Positions 16,587 to 23,015 of a stretch of 35,033 nucleotides of DNA are shown one piece after another (the first letter of the stretch is position 1; each line of letters opens with the position of its first letter). The position numbers and the translations under genes were made by a program. This DNA is from Bacteroidales bacterium. Its GTDB lineage: Bacteria; Bacteroidota; Bacteroidia; Bacteroidales; UBA10428. The stretch lies in contig JAFGPL010000297.1 in the NCBI GenBank assembly GCA_016936215.1, forward strand, positions 1 through 35,033, given 5' to 3'. The notes below the pieces were generated by a model. It did no database searches. It worked only from the letters and a program-made list of their open reading frames with translations, and had not been told where the DNA came from.

Positions 16587-18503
16587 ATGAAGAAGTGCCT
16601 GATTCTGTGCCTTGTCTTTGTCCAAATTGCTGCTTTTGGCCAAACCAGTTATACTACTGAAAAAAAATCAGCCATTAAAGCATACACCGATGGAATTTCA
16701 TACCTTAATTTAAGATATTATGATAAGGCAATAGAACTGTTTCAGAAAGCAATTGATATTGATGAAAAATTTGTAGAAGCATATTTTATCCTGGCCCAGG
16801 CTTATGAAGACAACAAAACATATGAAAAGGCCATTGATGCCTATAACCGCGGAATAGCAGTCAATCCTCTCTTTTTTACATACAGCTATATTCTGCGTGG
16901 CAACCTTGAGTTTAAAATTGGTCGTTATGAGGATGCCAAGAAGAGTTACCAGGCATTTTTTTCCACAGCGAGCAAAAATAAAAAGCACATAGAACTGGCC
17001 CAAAAAGGCATCAAAAGAAGTGATTTTGCCATCAACGCTATAAAGTCACCCGTGTCCTTTAATCCAGTGAGTCTTGGCGATTCGGTAAATTCCGAATTCG
17101 ATGAATACTGGCCTTGCCTTACCGCCGATGAAAATACCCTTGTATTTACCCGCCTGGTAAAAGACACAACGAGCCTGACTGGCTATCAGGAAGATTTTTA
17201 TCTAAGCGACAAGGTAAACGGTAAATGGGGGTTGGCAAGAAATGCAGGTCCGCCATTGAATTCAAGATATAACGAGGGTGCCCAGACGATCTCTGCCGAT
17301 GGCCGGATTATGGTCTTTACTGCTTGTGGCAGGGAGGATGCTATCGGCAGGTGCGATCTTTATATTTCAAAAAAAACAGGCGACCAGTGGAGTGTGCCGG
17401 TGAATATGGGCAGGCCTGTTAATACAGCCGATTTTGAAACCCAACCTTCATTATCAGCCGATGGCAGGACTTTGTTTTTTGCAAGCGACAGGGCAGGGGG
17501 ATTTGGTGATGTTGACATTTATTATTCAGTCTCCGATAATTTTGGTAACTGGAGCCAACCGGTGAACCTGGGCGAGGCAATCAACACCACGGGAAGGGAC
17601 TGGGCCCCGTTCATCCATCCCGATAACCGTACGCTTTATTTCTCATCCGATAATCATACCGGTATGGGAGGATTCGACCTGTTCTATGCCAGAAAAGATT
17701 CGTCGGGTAAATGGCCGGAACCGGTGAACCTTGGGTATCCCATTAATACCTTTAATGATGAATATGGGCTTGTGATCAATGCCACAGGTGATTATGCATT
17801 ATATGCATCAGACCGCAACCAGGTTCAAAAAAGGGATATTTTTGGTTTTAATATCCCAAAAGAAACCCGGCCAATAAGTGTTTCTTACATGAAAGGTAAA
17901 GTGTTTGATGCCGACACCAAAAAACTGCTCGGGGCAGGGTTTGAGCTTACAGACCTGGCAACGAGAACCACAATCAGTAGGTCTGTTTCCGATTCGCTAA
18001 CAGGTGAGTTCCTGGTTTGTATTCCCGTGAGAAGTAATTATTTGCTTAATGTATCGAAAGATGGGTACCTGTTTTATTCAGACCACTTTTCGCTCGACAA
18101 GGTGTTCGAAGCAGATGAGCCTTTCCTAAAAGATGTGCCCCTTCAGCCTATTATTCCCGGAAAATCGGTGGTCCTGAAAAATATATTCTACGAGTTCGAT
18201 TCATATAAACTCAAACCTGAATCAAAACTCGAACTCGATAAACTGGTGCAGTTTATGAAATCATATCCAACGGTGAAGATCGAGGTCAGCGGACATACCG
18301 ACAATATCGGAAGTGAAGCCTACAATCTAACACTTTCAGCGCAAAGGGCAAAAGAAGTGGCCGGATACCTTATTTCTCAATCTATTGCAGAAGAAAGGAT
18401 TACATACACGGGATATGGATATACAGTGCCAATAGCGCCAAACGATACCGAAGAAAACAGGGCATTAAACCGCAGGACCGAAGTATTGATCCTCGAAAAA
18501 TAA
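16587..18503 (+). CDS. TPR/PD40-propeller/OmpA-domain outer-membrane protein (PorE-like order)
   Basis: The protein has 638 residues from the ATG before MKKCLILCLVFVQIAAFGQ, a type I signal peptide. An earlier in-frame start puts 11 residues ahead of it. The domains in order are TPR repeats (about 30-125), a WD40-like PD40 propeller (about 160-425, with repeated SADGRTLFFASDR-type blades), a carboxypeptidase-regulatory-like beta domain (about 435-505) and an OmpA C-terminal peptidoglycan-binding domain (about 530-638, SGHTDNIGSEAYNLTLSAQRA). This is the order known for PorE of the type IX secretion system. PorE of Porphyromonas is a lipoprotein, however, and Bacteroidota have many paralogues. 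It is probably an outer-membrane anchor to peptidoglycan. A T9SS role is only a suggestion. Confidence 0.9.
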   Translation: MKKCLILCLVFVQIAAFGQTSYTTEKKSAIKAYTDGISYLNLRYYDKAIELFQKAIDIDEKFVEAYFILAQAYEDNKTYEKAIDAYNRGIAVNPLFFTYSYILRGNLEFKIGRYEDAKKSYQAFFSTASKNKKHIELAQKGIKRSDFAINAIKSPVSFNPVSLGDSVNSEFDEYWPCLTADENTLVFTRLVKDTTSLTGYQEDFYLSDKVNGKWGLARNAGPPLNSRYNEGAQTISADGRIMVFTACGREDAIGRCDLYISKKTGDQWSVPVNMGRPVNTADFETQPSLSADGRTLFFASDRAGGFGDVDIYYSVSDNFGNWSQPVNLGEAINTTGRDWAPFIHPDNRTLYFSSDNHTGMGGFDLFYARKDSSGKWPEPVNLGYPINTFNDEYGLVINATGDYALYASDRNQVQKRDIFGFNIPKETRPISVSYMKGKVFDADTKKLLGAGFELTDLATRTTISRSVSDSLTGEFLVCIPVRSNYLLNVSKDGYLFYSDHFSLDKVFEADEPFLKDVPLQPIIPGKSVVLKNIFYEFDSYKLKPESKLELDKLVQFMKSYPTVKIEVSGHTDNIGSEAYNLTLSAQRAKEVAGYLISQSIAEERITYTGYGYTVPIAPNDTEENRALNRRTEVLILEK

Positions 18504-18610
18504 ACAAGGTCAGGAAATACAGGTATCTTCTGTTTGTAAGGTGAGATGTACCATTTTCAGTAAAATTTTGTACTTTAGTCAATTATTTTTAAATATAAAA
18601 CAGATTAAAT

Positions 18611-19753
18611 ATGAAGAACAACATGAAATCCTTTATCTTAATTTTTACCATCGTATCATTGTTTTTAGTTTCTGCCTGCAAAACAGAGAAAGAGGCTAAA
18701 TTTACACCGCTGGACAATGCGAAGTTTGAAACCTCCATTAACAATAAGGCAGTAGCATTGTTTAACCTTGAGAACAGCAATGGATTGATGGCACAAATCA
18801 CCAATTATGGTGGGCGAATTGCCGCCCTATGGGTTCCCGACAGGGACGGAAACTTTGCAGATATTGTTACCGGTTACGACTCAATTGAGGGGTTTATCGG
18901 CAACGCAAACTTTTTTAACGGTATCATTGGTCGTTACGGAAACCGTATTGCAAAAGGAAAGTTTACGCTCAACGGGATTGAATATTCCCTTGCCATAAAT
19001 AACGCCCCAAATTCATTGCACGGTGGCAATGTTGGCTTCGACCACGTGGTGTGGAATGTGGAAAAAAGCACCAAAGACTCCCTTGTGCTAACCTACCTGA
19101 GTGTTGACGGTGAAGAAGGTTATCCCGGAAACCTCTCGGTGAAAGTAACCTATACGCTGAATGACAGCAACGAATTTAAGATTGACTATTGTGCGGAAAC
19201 AGATACACCTACAGTTGTAAACCTTACCAACCATGCTTATTTCAATCTTGCCGGGTACGACAAGGGCGATATCCTTTCACATATCCTTATGTTGAACGCC
19301 GCTTATTATACCCCGGTTGACAGCACACTGATCCCTACAGGAGAGATTGTTGCAGTTGCCGGAACTCCCTTCGATTTTACCACCCCCACCGCTATCGGTG
19401 ACAGGATAAATGCTGATGACCAGCAGATAAAATTTGGTGCCGGGTATGATCATAACTGGGTGTTAAATAAAACAGGCAATGCGATGTCACTGGCTGCAAC
19501 ACTTGAGGAGCCGGTTTCAGGCCGTTTTATGGAGATTTATACCAATGAGCCGGGATTGCAGTTTTATTCCGGAAATTTCCTTGATGGAACCATAACCGGT
19601 AAAGGTGGTGTTGTATATCAACACAGACAGGCATTATGTCTTGAAACACAACATTATCCTGATTCTCCAAATCAGCCTTCTTTTCCGACGACAGTACTTA
19701 ACCCCGGAGAGAAATATCAGACTGCTACCATACACAAATTTTCTGTAAAATAG
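18611..19753 (+). CDS. Exported aldose 1-epimerase (mutarotase), lipoprotein
   Basis: Interconverts alpha and beta anomers of aldoses such as galactose or glucose. The protein has 380 residues with lipobox VSAC (Cys23), so it acts at the cell envelope rather than in the cytosol. Family residues are in place: NSLHGG (H137), NLTNHAYFNL (H208, the likely acid) and LCLETQHYPDSPNQP (E345, the likely base). An ATG twelve bases later is an equal choice of start and keeps the same signal. It stands alone, with a terminator shared with the convergent cupin gene. Its envelope location fits use of sugars released outside or in the periplasm. Confidence 0.95.
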   Translation: MKNNMKSFILIFTIVSLFLVSACKTEKEAKFTPLDNAKFETSINNKAVALFNLENSNGLMAQITNYGGRIAALWVPDRDGNFADIVTGYDSIEGFIGNANFFNGIIGRYGNRIAKGKFTLNGIEYSLAINNAPNSLHGGNVGFDHVVWNVEKSTKDSLVLTYLSVDGEEGYPGNLSVKVTYTLNDSNEFKIDYCAETDTPTVVNLTNHAYFNLAGYDKGDILSHILMLNAAYYTPVDSTLIPTGEIVAVAGTPFDFTTPTAIGDRINADDQQIKFGAGYDHNWVLNKTGNAMSLAATLEEPVSGRFMEIYTNEPGLQFYSGNFLDGTITGKGGVVYQHRQALCLETQHYPDSPNQPSFPTTVLNPGEKYQTATIHKFSVK

Positions 19754-19781
19754 AAGAAAATCATATAGATTGATAAAGCTG

Positions 19782-19810
19782 AAACCCTGAATGATGATCT
19801 TTCAGGGTTT
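19782..19810 (+). terminator. Terminator between mutarotase and cupin genes
   Basis: AAACCCTGAA (19782-19791) and TTCAGGGTTT (19801-19810) form a perfect 10-bp stem with a nine-base loop, followed by a T-rich stretch on the + strand. It touches the stop codon of the convergent cupin gene. Confidence 0.88.
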
Positions 19811-20184
19811 TATTTTTCCTTTGTACCCCCTTTTTTTATAAATAAATCTTCAGGAACTGGACTATATGAATCAACAATCCTTACATGGGCGCTAAGTGTT
19901 TGAATGAAATGAGGCGTGTTTGCAGGTATATAGAAAACGTCGCCTTTTCTAAGGTATCTTTTCTTGTTGCCTATTGTTACAAATAATTGTCCCTTGGCAA
20001 CATATGAAATCTGTTCGTAGGAATGCGCATGCGGTTCAGGGGCCTTTTTCATAGGGCCGTTGTCATAGTCGCGGATATTAACCAAAAGATTTTTAAGGTA
20101 AAATGTCTTTTGCAATACTCCTTCATCATTTTTTTCAATTTTAGTTTCAGTTGTTGTAGTTTCCATACGCGTAGTGTTTTTCAT
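19810..20184 (-). CDS. Small single-domain cupin protein
   Basis: The protein has 124 residues with a conserved beta-barrel cupin. Motif 1 is seen in PEPHAHSYEQISYVAKGQL (two His and a Glu as likely metal ligands). Motif 2 is seen in GDVFYIPANTPHFIQTL. Such proteins bind a metal and may be sugar-lactone or polyketide cyclases, sensors or isomerases; no reaction can be read. The start used here is the ATG at 20184 because it overlaps the TAA of the upstream small ORF as TAATG, a typical coupling arrangement. A later ATG at 20166 (METTTTETK) is the other reasonable start and would lose only six residues. Confidence 0.85.
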   Translation of the reverse strand: MKNTTRMETTTTETKIEKNDEGVLQKTFYLKNLLVNIRDYDNGPMKKAPEPHAHSYEQISYVAKGQLFVTIGNKKRYLRKGDVFYIPANTPHFIQTLSAHVRIVDSYSPVPEDLFIKKGGTKEK

Positions 20185-20327
20185 TAAGTGAAACAAAAAA
20201 TCGAAACAATAAGAAAAAGAACAATAGACATCAGGATTCCTGCAATCCCGGTTGTTAAGGTAAAAATAAGAAAAAAAAGATACAGCAACAACAATTTGAA
20301 TTTTAGCGGAGAGATGCTCATAAACAT
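20184..20327 (-). CDS. Possible 47-residue membrane protein coupled to the cupin
   Basis: The short reading frame begins MFMSISPLKFK and continues as an almost unbroken hydrophobic stretch to residue 47, with GIAG near the middle that could mark a turn between two membrane helices. Its stop overlaps the cupin start as TAATG, which supports a real gene. An upstream in-frame ATG at 20390 would add residues that do not look like protein and would include the hairpins at 20337-20362. I know no family for it. Chance coding in AT-rich DNA remains possible. Confidence 0.4.
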   Translation of the reverse strand: MFMSISPLKFKLLLLYLFFLIFTLTTGIAGILMSIVLFLIVSIFCFT

Positions 20328-20336
20328 ATAAGCTTT

Positions 20337-20362
20337 CCCACTTAGTAAAGTGGGGCTACCCC
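20337..20362 (-). promoter_or_regulatory. Two overlapping, mutually exclusive hairpins
   Basis: On the + strand CCCACTT (20337-20343) pairs with AAGTGGG (20348-20354), while GGGG (20352-20355) can instead pair with CCCC (20359-20362). The shared bases mean only one can form. On the - strand they end about ten bases before the small membrane ORF start, where they could hide or expose the ribosome site. Confidence 0.4.
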
Positions 20363-20379
20363 CGAAAGAATATTTTTGT

Positions 20380-20529
20380 CTTAAAGGCAATTATCCCGAT
20401 TTTTATTGGCTGACAAAAAGAAAACCGGGAAAATCTTACGATAACACCACTTTTTATGGTAGAGAATGTCTGTAGCCGCACACTACCCGGCCTTTCAGGT
20501 AAATGCACTGTGACAGACTATTTTTTAAG
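20380..20529 (+). ncRNA. Candidate structured RNA, about 150 nt
   Basis: TATTTTTG at 20371-20378 is a perfect -7 element reading + strand. Downstream, TCCCG-A-TTTT (20394-20403) pairs with AAAA-C-CGGGA (20421-20430), one mismatch. GTCTGT (20468-20473), CACA (20479-20482) and TACC (20484-20487) pair in register with ACAGAC (20513-20518), TGTG (20509-20512) and GGTA (20498-20501). A T-rich run ends it. CTTAAA (20380-20385) can also pair with TTTAAG (20524-20529). No -33 box is clear and no RNA family is recognised. Confidence 0.3.
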
Positions 20530-20674
20530 GGGGAGTAAAAGTTGTTATGAATTTGTAAGTGTTTCTAAATTTGGCTTTTTATAACCAGGGACTATAGAGC
20601 AGATATATGTAAGCATGGGTTGAACCATGCTCCCGGAAAGAATTAACAAGCTAATTTAAACGATAATGCAGGTA

Positions 20675-21178
20675 TTATCTGATGGTTGTGGTACCGGTGT
20701 TAAAATGGGCAGCATTAAGCATCCAGTCCTCGACATGAAGCGCTTCCTCTTCTTCCTGCTGCAAAAGGTTAACCGTTTCTTTTTTAGGCAGGAAATGGCT
20801 GATATCAAGCATCCATTCTTCAATGGCAACGGGCTGCTCCAATTCTTCCTTCAAGTCGGTTCTGCGGTTGCTTACACCCATAAAATGTAATTCATCAAGC
20901 ATCCAGGGCTCAATTATTATATGTTCTTCAATTCCTGCATGTAATGCAGCTTCATCAACCTTAATATCTCCCGGCATGTTTGCAGAAGAAGCAACCATGG
21001 CTATTAATCCTGATTTTTTGTCCATTATTTCTATATAGATTTCCTTAAGTTGTTTCAGGCTTATCCCGGCTGTTACAACTGAATATGATTTTTGTGCAGA
21101 AAGTTCAATGAAAAAAAATGAAGCTGCAAAGGCAATTACAGCTATTTTTATTTGCCAGTGTCTGATTGTTGTTTTCAT
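20675..21178 (-). CDS. Secreted protein with three exact 30-residue W-M-L repeats
   Basis: The protein has 167 residues from the ATG before MKTTIRHWQIKIAVIAFAAS, a signal peptide ending near ELSAQ. An in-frame start 60 bases upstream adds residues ahead of the signal and is rejected. Residues 30-75 are a short mixed region. From residue 84 the sequence carries EPWMLDELHF (90-99), EEWMLDISHF (120-129) and EDWMLNAAHF (150-159), a motif E-x-W-M-L-[DN]-x-x-H-F with a period of exactly 30 residues, joined by Glu-rich linkers. From memory, short W-M motifs occur in other unnamed Bacteroidota exported proteins, unverified. Function is unknown. It has no operon partner. Confidence 0.8.
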   Translation of the reverse strand: MKTTIRHWQIKIAVIAFAASFFFIELSAQKSYSVVTAGISLKQLKEIYIEIMDKKSGLIAMVASSANMPGDIKVDEAALHAGIEEHIIIEPWMLDELHFMGVSNRRTDLKEELEQPVAIEEWMLDISHFLPKKETVNLLQQEEEEALHVEDWMLNAAHFNTGTTTIR

Positions 21179-21380
21179 TTTGTATATTGTGTTTGTTTTT
21201 TCAATTATTTGTAAATGGTTTATCATTTTTCGTGCCAAAGTGTATAAAGTAAAGAATATTAATAATTTATGGTAAAATCCATAAAACTTAAGAAATGTTA
21301 AAACTGAACGGATAAAAACAATTTGTGTACGAAACCGGACAAGATTTGTTGAGTTTTATTATAAATACAGTAACTTTTTA

Positions 21381-22310
21381 ATGAAAAATATGAAAAAAAT
21401 AGCGGGATTATTGGTTTTTATATTCCTTCTTATAATGGTTGAGGCACAAAACTTCACCATTCCCTTATGGGAAGGTGATATTCCAAATTTACGGGAGGCT
21501 GATGAGATAGAAAATGCCGACACCACAGACATTGTGCGCATAAGCAAGGTACAGCGGCCCACCATTTCAGTTTTTTTGCCCTCAAAGAAAAATACTAACG
21601 GACAAGCTGTTGTAATCTGTCCGGGTGGGGGGTATGTTCGCCTGGCCTATGACTGGGAGGGTACCGACATTGCAAAATGGCTTAATTCGAAAGGTATCGC
21701 CGCGATTGTGTTAAAGTACCGCTTGCCGGGCACAGCAAGCAGTACTGTCGGGCACAGGTCACCTCTTCTTGATGCACAGCGGGCCATGCGCATGGTGCGC
21801 CTTCATGCTGCCGAATGGAATATTGACAGCCGGAAAATCGGGATCATGGGTTTTTCTGCAGGCGGGCATCTTGCCTCAACACTTGGCACCCATTTTGACG
21901 AAGGCATTTCCGAATCTGCCGATGCTGTTGACAGGACAAGCTGCAGGCCTGACTTTATGATTTTAATGTATCCGGTTATTTCTATGGATTCTGTTATAAC
22001 CCATAAAGGTTCGATGTATTCGTTGCTCGGTAAAAATCCCGGTGACGAATTGATTAATTTATATTCGAACGAATTGCAGGTTACTGAAAATACTCCTCCA
22101 GTATTTATTGTTCATAGCATTGATGATAAAGCTGTACCGGTTGAAAACAGCCTTCGATTTATGAAATCGCTCAAAGAAAAAGGCATATCCTGCGAAATGC
22201 ACCTGTATCCAACCGGCGGACATGGATATTCACTTGCACTGGGCGATCATCATCTCTCCACATGGCCCGACAGGTGCATTGATTGGTTAAAATGGATTGA
22301 TAACAGGTAA
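21381..22310 (+). CDS. Secreted alpha/beta-hydrolase, probable carbohydrate esterase
   Basis: The protein has 309 residues with a signal peptide (KIAGLLVFIFLLIMVEAQ); an ATG nine bases later would serve equally. The HGGG-like oxyanion segment is ICPGGGYVRLAYDWEG (79-94). The nucleophile is S159 in IMGFSAGGHLAST, the acid is probably D249 in HSIDDKAVPVE, and the base is H281 in PTGGHGYSL. This layout matches BD-FAE/esterase-lipase proteins of Bacteroidota that remove acetyl or feruloyl groups from plant polysaccharides. The substrate is not fixed by sequence. It stands alone on the + strand, ending seven bases from the convergent comB-like stop. Confidence 0.92.
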   Translation: MKNMKKIAGLLVFIFLLIMVEAQNFTIPLWEGDIPNLREADEIENADTTDIVRISKVQRPTISVFLPSKKNTNGQAVVICPGGGYVRLAYDWEGTDIAKWLNSKGIAAIVLKYRLPGTASSTVGHRSPLLDAQRAMRMVRLHAAEWNIDSRKIGIMGFSAGGHLASTLGTHFDEGISESADAVDRTSCRPDFMILMYPVISMDSVITHKGSMYSLLGKNPGDELINLYSNELQVTENTPPVFIVHSIDDKAVPVENSLRFMKSLKEKGISCEMHLYPTGGHGYSLALGDHHLSTWPDRCIDWLKWIDNR

Positions 22311-22316
22311 ATGAAC

Positions 22317-23015
22317 TTATCTTACCTTCTTGAGGTAGATAAGACCATCGGTTGATTTAAAAGCCTTGATTACAAAATCAAAACGGTTTAGGTCAAGGCA
22401 CATGTAAAAATCTTCTGAAGGACAGTGTTCCTGCAAGTCATCGAGAAAAAAGCGTTTACCACTGCTGTTCCTGATTATTTGCACCATCTGTTCGAAATCC
22501 GTATCTTTTCCTTCAAGTGCATTTTTGATATAGGAGGCACAGAAAGTGTCTTCTTCAATGGGATAACTGGCCGAGTATCCCATGCAGACAAGCGAAACGC
22601 AATCCGGCTTTTTGCTTTTAATATACCTGACAATGGCCCCGGCATTGACAAAACTTCCCGTAATGATTTCATCTGCGCCGATAGCGTTTACAATGCCCTG
22701 CGTACCTGCACTGGTTGTATGGACAACAGTTTTTCCTGTAAAATCATAACCCCTTATCTGGAAAGGAGAGTTGCCGAAATCAAACCCCGGCATTTTGCGG
22801 TTGTTCCTTTCGCCAACAAGCAGGAACCCGGTATTTTCTTCCTTCAACTTGTAAGCCATGTTTATATCCCCGACAGGGATTATTTTTTCGGCCCCCTGGT
22901 CGAAAATATAACAGGCAAGCGAGAAAGCCCTGAACACATCAATTATCACGGTAAGCCCCCTTGCTTGTCTTGCCCCGTCAATAAGTTGCAGTATTTCTAT
23001 TTTCATTTTGTTCAT
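22317..23015 (-). CDS. ComB-like 2-phosphosulfolactate phosphatase
   Basis: The protein has 232 residues of the ComB family, recognised by VIIDVFRAFSLACYIFDQGAEKI, LLVGERNNRKMPGFDFGNSPF and VVHTTSAGTQGIVNA. In methanogens ComB removes phosphate from 2-phosphosulfolactate during coenzyme M synthesis, using Mg2+. Most Bacteroidota have ComB without the other coenzyme M genes, and neither ComA nor ComC is seen here, so the true substrate is open. The start ATG overlaps the recG stop as TGATG, pointing to coupled translation. A second ATG three codons in is possible. Confidence 0.85.
   Translation of the reverse strand: MNKMKIEILQLIDGARQARGLTVIIDVFRAFSLACYIFDQGAEKIIPVGDINMAYKLKEENTGFLLVGERNNRKMPGFDFGNSPFQIRGYDFTGKTVVHTTSAGTQGIVNAIGADEIITGSFVNAGAIVRYIKSKKPDCVSLVCMGYSASYPIEEDTFCASYIKNALEGKDTDFEQMVQIIRNSSGKRFFLDDLQEHCPSEDFYMCLDLNRFDFVIKAFKSTDGLIYLKKVR

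Larger units (their letters stand above)
20328..20674. other. 347-bp region with no clear protein gene
   Basis: No credible coding region was found on either strand. It holds the overlapping hairpins at 20337-20362, a + strand TAnnTTTG element at 20371-20378 with hairpins downstream, and the 7-bp inverted repeat AGCATGG/CCATGCT at 20612-20631. The last lies about 44 bp past the end of the - strand repeat protein gene and could be a weak terminator for it, though it has no T run. Confidence 0.6.

Noticed and set aside
22317-23015. Evidence for coenzyme M synthesis
   Set aside because: ComB alone is common in bacteria that lack the pathway, and no ComA, ComC or ComDE gene is in the window.
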